In this document: positions 21,358-33,500 of the stretch, piece after piece
Position numbering within the stretch: position 1 is the first letter of the stretch
Layout of the letters: each line of letters begins with the position of its first letter
Origin: Turbatrix aceti
Lineage: Eukaryota; Nematoda; Chromadorea; Rhabditida; Panagrolaimidae
NCBI GenBank assembly: GCA_963969345.1
Contig: OZ017766.1
Span: 7,626,001-7,690,000, forward strand
DNA: 64,000 nucleotides
Reading direction: 5' to 3'
Translations under genes and position numbers: made by a program
Notes under the pieces: model-generated
The model's input: the letters and a program-made list of their open reading frames with translations, nothing else
Told to the model about the DNA's origin: nothing
Database searches by the model: none

Positions 21358-22960
21358 GCGTGCGCATTTTTGGCTCCAACAGCGAAAAAATTCCTTTTCC
21401 CTTGAAAATTCGTTTCAAGACCATGACCGAAAATTGAAAAAAATATCAAATCGAACAATTCTAACAAAAAAAATCCAATTTCTTCGTTTCAAGACCAATC
21501 AGTGTTTATTGGTCAATAATTTATTATGGTATCAGTTGAAGATTCCGTGCAGATTCAGAAAAAAACCATTTCTTGGCCTTGTTACGCTTGAACCTCTGCC
21601 GCGCCGGCATCGGATGAGTCTTCCTGAAGAAAACAATTTTTTTAGAATACCGTAAGACAAAAAAAAAATTTTTTATACTCCGTCATTTTTTTGGTAGTAA
21701 GACAAATTTTTTTAAGACACCGTAATTTTTTCGTTGTAAGACAAAAACACTTACACCAGGTCCTGGAATGCGAGCAGTGTGTGTGTCAGCGCTGATTTCG
21801 TCAGGTGCGGGATCCTTTGCCGTGATGACGTCTGTCGAAGGCCCGGACGCGGGCGCGGCTTTGTTCTCTCCAGAGGGGTCTTCCTAAAGAAAAATATTTT
21901 TTTTAAGGATATTGTAAGACCAAAAACACTCTTTACATACCGTCATTTTTTTTCGTTGTAAGACAAAAGAAATTTTTAGGTTACAGAAACATTTTTTATA
22001 AAGCCATAATTTTTTTCGTTGTAAGACAAAAAAACTTACACCAGGTCCTGGTTCGCGAGAAGTGTTTGTGTCAGCGCTGATTTCGTCAGGTGCGGGATTC
22101 TTTGCCGTGATGACGTCTGTCGAAGGCTCGGATGCGGCTTTGTTCGCTTCAGATGAGTTTTCCTAAAATATTTGGAAAAAAAACTTGTTTAGAATTCCGT
22201 AAAACAAAAAACATTTTATACATACCGTCATTGTTATTCGCTGTAAGACAACAGATATTTTTAGGATACCGTAATTACACTACGCTCTGATGCTACCACA
22301 ACGAAAATGAGCACGCTTTGTTTCGCGACGGTATAAGAGCGTTGTGCATTTGTCGGCATGCTACGCTCTTGTTACGACATTGCTAATTCTGATTATTCCC
22401 ACAAAGAATAAGCACATTTTGGGCATGTCTTGCCGAGTTGACAAGCCGTGAAAGTCGATGAAAATTGCAATTTTTGATAACATATTTTCGATTAGTGCCG
22501 AAACGAAATTCTTATCGTAATTATTTTCGTTCTAAGACACCATTTTTTTTAAGATATCGTCATTATTTTCGTTGTAAGACACCATTTTTTAAGATATCGT
22601 ATTTATTTTCGTTGTAAGACAAAAAAACATCGTCTCGCGAAGGCTCAGACGCGGTTTTGTTCTCTCCAGATACCGTAGCCACCGTAAATCCCACGAAAGG
22701 AATGACATCCACGTGGCTATCAAAAAATTTTTAAATCCGGATCATCCATGATCTGATCTGATCCGAAAAGTGATCTGATCTACCAAAAAAATCCCGTGCG
22801 TGCGCATTTTCGGCTCCAACAGCGAAAAAAAAAATCATCCACTCTTTTCGTCTCAAGACCAACCAGTATTTATTGGTCAACGATTGTTTATGGTATCAGT
22901 TGAAGATTCCGTACAGTATCAAAAAAATCATTTCTTGCCCTTGTTACGCTTCGATCTCTT
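21358..22960 (-). repeat. Tandem duplication of the gene's 3' end
   Basis: 21358-21600 and 22797-22960 share GTGCGTGCGCATTTT, GGCTCCAACAGCGAAAAA, TTTATTGGTCAA, TATGGTATCAGTTGAAGATT and TTGTTACGCTT. This is the 3' UTR and last codons of the gene, duplicated about 1.4 kb apart. The downstream copy is more decayed. Confidence 0.8.
21582..22162 (-). CDS. Duplicated 3' exons of the proline-rich gene (alternative C-terminus)
   Basis: Three in-phase exons lie beyond the main stop: 22162-22040, 21883-21755 and 21623-21582. The first two read E(N/D)xSGEN-like openings and share PSTDVITAK, PAPDEISADT and a PGPG end. They are close copies of the last 40 residues of exon 2 (23402-23866). All have TTTTAG-type acceptors and GGT/GTAAG donors, so they could be spliced to exon 2 and end in EDSSDAGAAEVQA. 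In another frame the last exon still shows the RFKRNKAKK tail of the main gene, so it arose by duplication followed by frame change. Whether they are used is unknown. Confidence 0.5.
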
Positions 22961-23997
22961 CTTTTCGCCTGACTTGTGCTTATGCTTGTGCTTGCTCTTG
23001 GATTTGGGTTTCTTCTCCTTCTTCTTTTTCGATCCCGTTCCACCACCTTCGACGCTTTCGCCACCGCTGCTGGCGGTAGCCGTAGCAGGATCAGTCACGG
23101 TTACCGGAGGAGCGGGGGGTGCAGGCTCGGCGGGAGGAGGGGGTGCAGCTTCGGCGGGAGGTGGCGGGGCGGGAGGTGCCGCGGCGCCATCAGGAGCTGG
23201 GCCTGTGGCTGGGTCTTCCTAAAAACAATTTTTTTTAAATACGGTAATTTTTTTGTTGTAAGACAAATTTATTAGGATACCGTAATTTCGTTCGTTGTAA
23301 GACAAAAAATAGTTTTTAGGATACCGTAATTTTTTCGTTGCAAGACAAAAACATTTTTAGAAAACCGTAATTTTTTTCGTTGTAAGACAAAAAAAACTTA
23401 CACCAGGTCCGGGAATGCGAGCAGTGTGTGTTTCAGCGCTGATTTCGTCAGGTGCGGGAATCCTTGCCGTGGTGACATCTTGCGAAGGCTCGGACGCTGT
23501 TTTGTTCTCTCCAGAATCCGCTGGTGCCGGGGGCGGGGCTTCCGCGGCCGGTGGCGGCGGCGGGGCTTCTGGGGCCGGAGGAGGCGGAGGAGGGGCTTCG
23601 GGGGCTGGAGCAGGTGGTTCTGGAGGCGGAGCCGCTGGAGGTTCAGGCGTCGGCTCAGGTGCAGGAACCGTAGCGACCTTCGCTTCACCAGGCTCGGCAT
23701 TTTCACCGACAGCGATGGTAACGACACGGAGGGGCTTTTCCGGCTCTGGCTCCGGGGCCTTCTTCTCCGGCTCTGGCTCTGGGGCCGGCTCCGGTGCGGA
23801 AGGGCGCGCTGTTCTCGTTGAAGACGGTGCCGGCGGCGCTGCTCCTCCTGCGAGTTCTCCTTGTTGCTAGAAAAGGAGGAAAAAAAAAAAAGATGGCGAC
23901 ACCGTCGGGGGATGAAAAACTCCCGAAAAAACCATACCTTTTTCCAAAGCAGGAAGGCGATAATAATCGCGATCACTAGAATTACGACGGCAAGCAT
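22928..23997 (-). CDS. Single-pass membrane protein with proline-rich region and Lys-rich tail
   Basis: Exons complement(22928-23218, 23402-23866, 23938-23997) give 271 residues. Exon 1 is one membrane segment, MLAVVILVIAIIIAFLLWKK, with no cleavable leader, so the N-terminus probably faces out. Exon 2 is a long Pro/Ala/Glu region with PEPEPEK and runs of six prolines, followed by DEISAETHTARIPGPG. Exon 3 is again Pro/Ala-rich and ends in a strongly basic tail (SKKKKEKKPKSKSKHKHKHK, then SGEKKRSKRNKGKK). All junctions are phase 0. No family was recognised. The cytoplasmic part could bind SH3/WW domains and the tail acidic lipid or nucleic acid, but this is speculation. Introns carry many copies of TTTTTCGTTGTAAGAC. 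Confidence 0.7.
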
Positions 23998-24257
23998 GGC
24001 TGGCGTCTAACCCGTCGTCAGTCAGCCACTCGCTGATACTGACAATTGATCGGACGATTGATTGTGAGAAACACATTGCCATTGATGCATGCAAATTACT
24101 CAATGGCAATTGTATTGAATTCGAGAGAAGATTGTCATTTTTGCGTGGAACGAAAAAAACAGGGTTCTCGACGCGAAAATTTTTCTTCTCTATTGTTGAG
24201 CATAAAATTTTACGGTTTTATTTTTACGTATTTTTTTTTGTTCATGTCACCTGTATT

Positions 24258-26142
24258 ATGATTCATCCAGTGCTTGTTGCTCCGGATTGCGACGAGCAAG
24301 AAGCAGCAATCTGCCTCGCTTCATCTTTGCTCGAAATTCATCGATCGATCGAGCACTTTTTCAATGACGTCGAGACTCGTCTTGTTGACTGCAAAACTCG
24401 CGCTGCAAAGATCCACGATCGCATCGAAGCTGTTCAGCGACGTATTCATCAGTTTGACGGTGTAGGTGTTTTTTTGAAAACGCAAACAGCATTTGTAGAG
24501 GTCGGGATATTTTTTTTAGAGCGAAGACGCATGTCTGACGTACGCGACGAGATATCCACTCTCCGAGCCACCGCCACTCCCAGCGATGATCCCGTCGACG
24601 ACTTTTTCCAGCGCAAACGCTGGAACTGCCGTTGGCGGATGTCAGCTGAAGAAAAGCGGACTGATATCCGGACAGGTGCTGAAGCAGGCTATCGGGAGGA
24701 AGAAGGATTTTGCCTACGCATTTGACAAGGGAAAACATCTGGATGCGGCGAAGCTTCGATCTGTGGGTTTTTTTAACTTAAAAAAAGTGCGTGAAATGTA
24801 AAAAAATGGTCAAATTTACCAAAAAAGACAAAAAAACTCATTTTTAGGTCAAAAATAGGGAATAGAAGTATAAAAATCTTTTCGTACAACAAAAAAGTAA
24901 CGATTATTGCAAAATTTTACCGATCTGGAAGTAACGTTTTTGCTGCTTGAATTTTGTTACTTTTTTACGATACTTTTGTTTTACGATATTTTTTGTCCTA
25001 AAACGATATTTTTTTTGTCGTTTTTTGGGCTTTTCTGGTTTTTTCGATCCGGTTGGGACCATAAATTTGTTGCAAAATTTTTATACTTTCCGCAACTAAT
25101 CAAGAACGTAAAAAAACAGTTTTTTCGGCCTGAAGGCACTAAAAATATTTTTATAGAGCCAACAGGAGTCAGATTCACTCGAACTCGTCGACGGGGATTT
25201 CATATATTCTGAGAAAAATCGTCGTTCGATGGAAGGCGAAGCTTTTGACCTCGGCAACGAATCCCTGCTGATCTACGGATCTAGCAGCTGTGCTTTCGAC
25301 GCGGATCCTTTTGCCTATCGTCCGGAACTTGGATCGCTGTCAACTTTTGATTTTCCGGATGTTTTGCCACAGTTGAACATTCCTGGTTGGTTTTTGGGGT
25401 GATTTTTGGTGATTTTTGGTGGGTTTTATGAAAAAATGAATTTTCAGGTGTTTTTACCCCTGTTGCGTCGAGTTTATCCGAATTTCCGTCAATTGCACCG
25501 TCGTCTCGAGACCTATCAACGCTGGACGACACCGAAATCTCGAATTTCTCAGTTTTGACTCCCACCGCGGCTTTTGACAAGCCAATTCCCAGAATTCGGA
25601 CTAAAAAGCCACCTGCTCCGTTGGAGGAGGAATCTGGAGGACAAATTCCTGTTCAACAAACTCAAATTGCTGTTTCACCAGTTTTGGAGCTTCCCGGAAC
25701 ACTGCCTATCCCTGCTCCTTCACCGATCGTAACACCAGTGGTTACGGTACCCCCGGTGGCTCCTACCACGATTTCTCCACCTCCTCCACCCCCACCGCCT
25801 CCGCCTCCGCCCCCACCTCCACCCCCACCAAAATTGGCTGACATACAGCTTCCAAAATTACCCGACGCGGGAAAAGGTCGCTCGGATCTCATGGAAGCCA
25901 TCCGAGCTGCTGGAGGCGCGAAAAAGGCTGGACTAAAAAATGTGACAAGTCCTGAAAAAAATGCCGAGGGTTCTGAGACGAAAACTGGTCCTACGGCGAC
26001 GTCGAGTAAGATTCCACCGGATTCAGGAGACGATCTCATGACGTCACTGATGCGGGCTTTGGAACAGCGTCGACGCGGAGTCGCTGGTCGGAAGGCGGAC
26101 AGGCGACACGCGGATTCTGATTCCGATGAGGAGTGGAAGTGA
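24258..26142 (+). CDS. WASH complex subunit 1 (WASHC1), Arp2/3 activator on endosomes
   Basis: Exons 24258-24467, 24520-24762, 25166-25385 and 25448-26142 keep frame and give 455 residues, close to the 465 of human WASH1. The protein activates Arp2/3 to build actin on endosomes. The N-terminal helix ends KIHDRIEAVQRRIHQFD, like the WASH WHD1. The middle has DPFAYRPELGSLSTFDFPDV, aligning with [20 protein letters not shown] of human. A run of about 17 prolines follows, then the WH2-like GRSDLMEAIRAAGG, the connector DDLMTSLMRALEQRRRG, and the acidic end DSDSDEEWK with the conserved Trp. The exon 2 reading frame (RYPLSEPPPLPAM) is the least certain part, chosen because both junctions then are phase 0. 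The rest of the complex is not in this window. Confidence 0.88.
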
Positions 26143-27043
26143 GGGTTCTGTTACGGTATATTTATTTATAATTTTTGCAGATTTTTATTTATTATGTTTT
26201 GTATGAATAAAAAGTTTTTTTGGGGGTTTTTCGCTTCGAGACCGGTTTGAACCTAATATTTGCTTTTTTTGTGTTTAAAAAATAAGAAACTGACACTGTT
26301 CGTTTTGGAATTTCTTTATGAAATTTTGTCAAGGGGTTGCTATTACTGCGTAAAGTTTTTACCGTAAAATGTAGCTGTCTGAGGCGACGGTTGCTGTAAA
26401 TTGCGTTTTTGCCATTTTTGACGATTTTTGGCACGTTGTAGCTAAAAAACTACGGAATTTTCAAAGCAAGGGTACAAATTGGTCGACGCGATTTTTGATG
26501 GAAAATCCGAGAAAAATATAAAAATGTGGGGTTGTTACCTTGAAAATGCCGAACATTGCATTTAAAAAACTGTCACAATGGCAACATTCGTTTCGGTATT
26601 TTTCAAGGTGATAACCCTATATTTTTACATTTTTCTCGAGATCTGCATCAAAAATCACGTCGATCAAAATGTACCCCAGCTTTAGAAATGACGTATTTTT
26701 TTTAGCTACAACGTGCCAAAAATCGTCAAAAATGGCAAAAACACAATTTTAGGCAATCGTAACTCGGCCAGATCATGTCTGAGACACCTAAATTTTACAG
26801 TAAAAACTTTCTTCTAGAAATTCCAAAATAAACCTTGGCACATTTATTGAAAAAAATTTTCGTTGCGAGAGTATGCTTTTCTTACTTTTGCTTCGTTTTT
26901 ATCAATTTTTTCCGTGTTTACATTTTTGAATAAGAAAACAATGCAAAAGTTAAAAAAAAATGTCTTTGATATTACGCTCGATTTTTCGGGACGAAAAGAA
27001 TTTTACCTATCTTCCAGGATTTTGAACGGTCTGGCGTCAGTCA
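26143..27043. other. Intergenic DNA with foldback element FB2
   Basis: It contains the WASHC1 3' flank, the FB2 copy at 26285-26835 and A/T-rich DNA leading to a splice-acceptor-like TATCTTCCAG at 27008-27017, 26 bases before the PIG-P start. Confidence 0.6.
26285..26835. repeat. Foldback element FB2, third copy
   Basis: A palindrome of about 550 bp. TTTTTGACGATTTTTGGCAC near 26416 is mirrored near 26715. GGTACAAATTGGTCGACGCG is mirrored by CGATCAAAATGTACC. It has the same organisation as the copy split by the RTE element, without the insertion. Confidence 0.82.
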
Positions 27044-27559
27044 ATGCCTGACGAGACAGCCGACGCCCCCACAACCGCCGCACCTGCCCAGCCGTTCTCG
27101 ACTCAACCCCGGCCTTCTGTCTGCTCGCCCAGCCCATCGCCATCTCGTGGAGTCTACGGCTTCGCGCTCTACGTCATCTCGTGGCTCCTGTTCGTAGCCT
27201 ACCTTTTTTGGGCCCTAGTACCTGACCGATACATCAAAGACCTTCAACTAACATTTCTCCCCAGCAAATACTGGGCCGTCGTTGTTCCACTCACATTTCC
27301 GGTTCTAATTGTCATCTTCATAGCCGTAACGTATACTTACAATGTCATCGCGTTTACTGGCATCTTCGCGAACGTTGGCACACTGGATAACGACTTTCTC
27401 GACGACGTCCCGAAGTCGCCGATTCCGACCGCAGATACCTGCGAACCTGAACGTGAACGTGAGCTCTGCGGAGACGAAGAACAAGATTTACGAGCGTCTG
27501 GCCCAACTTCAAAGACGGCAAGACGAAGAAAACGCACCCGGGAAGGAGACATTGCCTGA
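27044..27559 (+). CDS. PIG-P, GPI N-acetylglucosaminyltransferase subunit P
   Basis: 171 residues. PIG-P is a small ER membrane subunit of the enzyme that starts GPI-anchor synthesis by moving GlcNAc to phosphatidylinositol. Family marks are GVYGFALYVISWLLFVAYLF (first membrane helix, matching IYGFVLFLSSQ of human), WALVPDRYIKDLQLTFLPSK, YWAVVVPLTFPVLIVIFIAV (second helix), and VGTLDNDFLDDVPKSPIPT after it. A Pro/Ser/Thr-rich N-terminus of about 35 residues precedes the core. The C-terminal 35 residues are charged and unlike the family. From 27342 the coding region overlaps the NOA1 start in another frame. Upstream, TATCTTCCAG suggests a cis- or trans-splice acceptor. The identity of the core is firm; the exact C-terminus is uncertain. 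Confidence 0.85.
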   Translation: MPDETADAPTTAAPAQPFSTQPRPSVCSPSPSPSRGVYGFALYVISWLLFVAYLFWALVPDRYIKDLQLTFLPSKYWAVVVPLTFPVLIVIFIAVTYTYNVIAFTGIFANVGTLDNDFLDDVPKSPIPTADTCEPERERELCGDEEQDLRASGPTSKTARRRKRTREGDIA

Positions 27560-30500
27560 GCCTGACTCGTTGTTGGCACAGCGGCTTATTCAGTGGGTTT
27601 TTGTTGGGGGGGGGGGGAATGGGAAAAAAACATAATTATTCACCGTTTTTTACCCAAAAAACGACAAAAATATAGTTTTTAGGAAAAAGTATCGTAAAAG
27701 TTGTGCGTCGTAAAAAAGTAACAAAATCCAAGCAAAAAATGTTACTTCACAGCTGACGGTTTCGCAACGAAAATTTCAAAACGATTGTTACTTTCTTTTC
27801 GAAAGGTGACATTTGAAAAATTGTGATATTTATCGTTTCTTACCTAAAAATCTGCATTTCATCGGAATTAAAATTATTTATTGTTTTTTTACCCTAAAGA
27901 ATCTGTATTTCATCGTATTTTTTTTTCAATTTCGAAAAATTCTACACAAAAAGCGAAAAAAAACCTGTAGTCAAAAATTGATAAAATTTTTTTTGTGAAA
28001 ATACATTTTTTAGCCTAAAAAATTCTCAATTCTCTAAACAAGACAAAAATTTTGTGTTTTATTTACTTTTTACGCATAAAATATCGTTGTAAGAAAATTT
28101 TTTTATTAAAAATTGCGTCGATCTGGTGAATTTTATTTACTCTGTTTTGAAATAATTTCCAGGAACTCTGACGACTTTCCATCCATCCAAAGAGCCCAAA
28201 AGAGGCTTGAAGACGCTCAAAAAGCTGAATTTGAAAAGGCTGCCGCTGACGAACTTCCTCCAACGAATTTTCCCTTCAAACTTGACAAGGATTCTAAACT
28301 TTTTGAAACCACGCCCGGGAGTGTCGGTTTTTTGACTGTGACTGATGCTGATGCTGAAAATGAGAACGACGAAAAAGTCATCCCTGACAAGGGATTTTTT
28401 GTCCGGGGCGACGCTTACTGCGATGATTACGTTGCCGCGACCGCCGCTGATTTACCGGAGGATGAAATGAACGAACTACCGTACCGACTCGTGGAGAGTT
28501 CTTCCAGGGTCATAGAGACCATTGATTTCCAGCTACCGTATCAGATGGCAAATAAGAACAAAAAAAAAAGTGTCGATGCCAAAGATGCTCTGGACGTAGA
28601 AAATGAAAATGAAATCAGTGATGGCGAAGGCGACGAAGACTGGCGTGCAAATTATTCACAAGCTGATCCGGAATCCAAAATCATCGTTGAATCGTCGTGC
28701 ATCGGTTGTGGCGCCCATTTGCACTGCAACGACACTGCGCTTCCGGGATTTGTTCCGGTGGATCTGCTATCATCGATTGCGGCCCGGGAAGCACGAAGCA
28801 GACGTCTCAAGAAGGCAATCTTTGTCGAGGAGCTCTGTAGGAGGTGTTACATGCTCAAGAAGCATGATTTTTTGGTGAGTGTCTTGCAAAAAAAAATTGA
28901 AAATTAAAAAAAAAATTTTTTTTGGCAAAAATTAACAAAGAAAAACGTTTTTAAATTGATTTTGGCATTTTTGTTATCCGCGTTCCTGATAGTTTTTTTT
29001 TTTTTTTTCAAAATTATGTATTCACGTTATTTTTCCCAAAAATCAGTTTTCCCTTCAAAGTCAATTATTTTATTATACCTTGTTTTCATCACATCGCAGG
29101 CTTCACATGTATTTATTTATTTTAGCTTTTTTAAAATCAGGCAAATGAATTACGCAACACAAGTTTTTGGGTTAGGGCAAGAAGGTTTTTACTTCGGAGG
29201 ACAAACCACACCAAAAACTATTTATTTATTAAAAATCATTTTAATGATTGCAGCCCAACTTTTACAATAAAGCGAAACTTGAAGCCCCGGGGGCAAACTT
29301 CAAAAGAAATAATCACTTCCTTTTACTGTTCTTAAATTTTTTGGGTGTTTCCCGGGGAATTTTGCGGGGAATTTGGCAGAAGTTGGGGGAATCCTCGGGC
29401 ATTCCCGGTAATATTCCCCTGGAAATCACTCGGGGAATCCCGCCCGGTAATATTCACCTGGAAATCTCTCGGGGAATCCAATCCGGTAATATTCACCTGG
29501 AAATCTTTCGGGGAATCCCATCCGGTAATATTCACCTGGAAATCTTTCGGGGAATCCCGCCCGGTAATATTCACCTGGAAATCTTTCGGGGAATCCCATC
29601 CGGTAATATTCACCTGGAAATCACTCGGGGAATCCAATCCGGTAATATTCACCTGGAAGTCTCTTGGGGAATCCCGCCCGGTAATATTCACCTGGAAATC
29701 TCTCGGGGAATCCAATCCGGTAATATTCCCCTGGAAATCTCTCGGGGAATCCCATCCGGTAATATTCACCTGGAAATCTCTCGGGGAATTTTGCGGGGAG
29801 TTTGGCAGAAGTTGGGGGAATCCCCGAGGATTCCCGGTAATATTCCCCTGGAAATCACTCGGGGAATCCCATCCGGTAATATTCATCTGGAAATCACTCG
29901 GGGAATCCCATCTCCGCAACACTGGACACACGCACAATAAAATAACACAAACACAATTTTCGTCACAGTCATTATTATTACTGCATGCCGTACAGGTGTT
30001 GACCAGGCACAAGAAGAAGGCCAAAAGGAGAAGGTAGCTGAGTACCGGATTCATTGTTGTTGGAACGATCGGTTTGGTGGTTGATTGAGGACGCTGCTGG
30101 ATTCAACGCAGGTTATGATTTTGTGGGGCAATGCGTGTGTGCTTATATGCCCCGGAGTTTAGGCGGGGCAACAACGCCAAAACTGTCAACGACGTCAAAT
30201 CTGCCACACACACACACCCCTAAATTCTATTTTTTCATTGTGCGGAATCTAAAAATTTTTTCTGCTCTTAAAAATTCTGTTGACTCACGTTTTTTTTCAT
30301 TTATCACAAAAACAATAGAAAAATCAGCGTTATCGTAAAAAATGTAAAAAATGCGTTCACCAATACCATAACAGCCATACAATCAAAAAATAAATATTTA
30401 TGCTTTGTTTCAAACAAACAATATTGCATCCAAAAATTGGTGCAGCGTTGGCTGCACCACGTCGTTTTAGATACATGACAAACAAAAAAACTGTTAACCT

Positions 30501-33500
30501 TTTTTGAGATGCGGCGTTTGAAATTTTTTTCAGATCGTCGGTTTCGAAAATTTTGAGACGGACTGCAGAATGATTTTGTTTCTTTTTGTTATCCACGTTC
30601 CTAATTTTTTTTTTGGATTTTTTCAAAATTATTCACTGTTATTTTTTCCAAAAATCAGTTTTTGAACGTTTTTTATCAGTTTTAAAAAATATGACAACTT
30701 TTTTCAATTTTTGTTAATCGGAAAATCCAAGAAAGCCCAAAAAAAGGACAAAAAAGTTTTGTTGGGAAATAATAAATAATATCGTAAAAAAGTAATAAAA
30801 TGCAATCAAAAAACGTTATTTCTCGATCGCCGATTGTTTCGCAACGAAATTTACTGATTTTTTATTGTTGTAAAATTATTTACCGTTTTTTACCACGAAA
30901 TTTTTGTAATTTTTATTTTTGAAGATTTTTATTAAATTTTTTTTATTTTTTATCTGGTCTCATTAATCTATTTATGATGATAACTTTTTAAGAAAAAAAT
31001 TACGGTAAAATAAATGAAAAGTCGCGTTTTTTTTCTATGCTGTTTTTATTTTTTAAATAAATTTTTTTTTGTTTTTTTTGTAAAGTTGAAAATTTTTACA
31101 ATTTTTTGATTATAATTTTCAAAAATTCCGGTTGAAAACGAATTTTGAGTTTTTTTGCGTTTCAGCTGAACGTAAACGTCTGCAACGTGGACTACGACAA
31201 GTTGATGGGTCATCTCCGACTAGTCCAGGAAGCGCTCATCCTCCTGGTCGTCGACATGACCGATCTCCCCGGCTCAATCTACCGCCAGCTTCCCCAAATC
31301 ATCGGTGAAGCGAAACCGATGATCGTGATCGGCAACAAAGTCGACCTCCTCCCACCCGGTACCCGTCCCGGCTACCTCAAGCACTTCAAACACGTCCTAC
31401 AACACGCAATCGAAGATTCCGGATTGTCACAGCGATTCAACGTCCTAAATATCTGTCTTGCGAGTGCAAAAACAGGTTACGGTATTGAGAATCTCGTTAC
31501 GAAGGTTTATACAAATTGTCTGAGTGCAAAGGGTCGTCTACGAAGCGATATCTACGTCGTTGGATGCACGAATGCGGGTAAATCGACACTTTTCAACGCC
31601 TTTATTCAGTCGGATCTCTGCAAAGTTCGGGCACTCGATCTCGTCGAGAGAGTCACGACTTCGGTTTGGCCGGGAACGACGCTTTCACTGCTCAAATTCC
31701 CGTTGATGAATCCGACAGCATACAGACTGGAGCTCCGTCGTCGAAGACTCGTCTCGCAGCAAGCGTGGGCGCTGAGAGAGGCGGATGCGCGGAGAGCGCT
31801 CTACGATAGAACTGGGGATAAGAAGTATCTTACGCTTTCCGGCGTCGTGGAGAACACCTTCAAGGTTAGTGCATTGAATTCGGAATGAATTTGGGGTAAA
31901 GGTCAAAATTAGCGATTTTCAAATCGAATGGGGGTAAATTTAATAGAAAAAAAGGATTTTAATTTTTCAAAAAGTTTAATTTTTATTTAAATAAAAAAAA
32001 TAAAAAAATGGATTTCAATTTTTTTTAAATAAAAAAAATAAAAAAATGAATTTCAATTTTTTTTAATCAAAAAAAAATTTTTTTTTGTTTTTTTGAAATC
32101 ATTTTTTTTTAATTTAAAAATAAAATTTTTTTTAAATTAAAATCTATTTTTTCTATTAAATTTACCCCAATTCGGTTTGAAAAGCTAAAAAATTCTAAAA
32201 ATATCGTAAATTTGAAGAAAAATGTACCGTAGTTCTCGTTTTTTTAAAAGTAACAGTTTCAATAGATTTGAAAGTACCGTAATTCATGTAACGTTTCCCA
32301 GCACGAAAATGTTATTTTTAACAAAAATGTTACTTTTTAAGTTATGAAAATTTGTAAATAGGAAAACCGTAATTCTCTGACAAATACGATTTGCCAGTTT
32401 TATGGCAACCTTGTCGAAATCGAGGCTATTTGACAAAAAATGGCCAAAAAAACGTTTTTCAAAGCCTAAGTATAGGGTAAAAAGTAACACTTTGAAAAAA
32501 ATACCGTACTTGACAAAGTCACTAAAGTAACAACTTGGAATCAAAGATACCGTAATACAAGTAACGTTTCCCAGCACGAAAATGTTACTTTTGACTACAC
32601 ACTTTTTTTTGACCATTTTCGATCAAACTTTTAATTTTTAGCCATGAAAAATTAAAGAATAACCTTAATCCTACAAAAAATCGCAGATTACTTTGGTTTA
32701 TGTATTTTTTTGAGTGCACACAATTTTTATAAAAAAATATAAATATTTCGTTCTAAGAACGCGTTATTTTTTGAAAAAATGGCAGCGTGTCTGTTTTCAT
32801 TCTCAAATAATTGAAAAATCGACTTTTAGGAAAGCGTCGAAGCAGGACAACCAATTTCCGACGCCGAAATCGACGCTACCGTTTCACACGGCGTGAACGC
32901 TGATTCCGCGCCTTCTGATCCGGAATCCCGGGTGAAGGGTCTCCGTCTGACCGACGATGTCTTCACTGCGGGTTATTGGTGTTACGATACACCCGGTACG
33001 GTGAGCCAGGACCAGCTTTTGGACTTATTCACCCTCGATGAACTCATCACGCTTCTACCCCGGACAATGCTGCAGCCGAGGACGTTTCTCATTCGTCCCG
33101 GCGAATCTCTTCTCCTCGGTGGCATCGCAGTTGTTTCTCTGAATTCCATCGAAGGAGATCCTCAACCAGTCTTTTTGACAGCCTTCTGCAGCGATCGTCT
33201 ACCGGTGACCGTGCTCAAGAGTAATCGTGTTGAGACCCATTTTTCGGAGTTTCTCGGCACGAAAGTCACAGCAGTGCCATTTGGTGGACCGACAAGACTC
33301 GAAGATTTTCCAAAACTTGAATCCCGTGATTTTGTTGTCGTCGCTGGAGCCTACGATCGAGCTGCAGCGGACGTTGTGGTATCGTCTGTCGGATGGGTCA
33401 CTCTTACGACGGGCTCGGAAAAGGTGTCACTGACTGTCTCGACGCCTGGAGGCCGAGGAGTGACAATGCGGGAGCCAATCTTGCCGTTTGCAAATGAAAC

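Larger units (their letters stand above)
29065..30380 (-). repeat. Left arm of a 1.3-1.5 kb inverted duplication
   Basis: Reverse complement of 34000-35455 over its whole length, apart from the number of 39-bp repeats and small changes. Shared marks include GGCTTCACATGTATTTATTT, CTTGAAGCCCCGGGGGCAAA and the gene with its TATA box. It lies in NOA1 intron 2. Confidence 0.92.

Noticed and set aside
29248..29940. Plus-strand frames across the 39-bp array (GNIHLEI repeats)
   Set aside because: Long only because the 39-bp unit has no stop in this frame. They have no signal peptide or promoter; the minus-strand gene has both.
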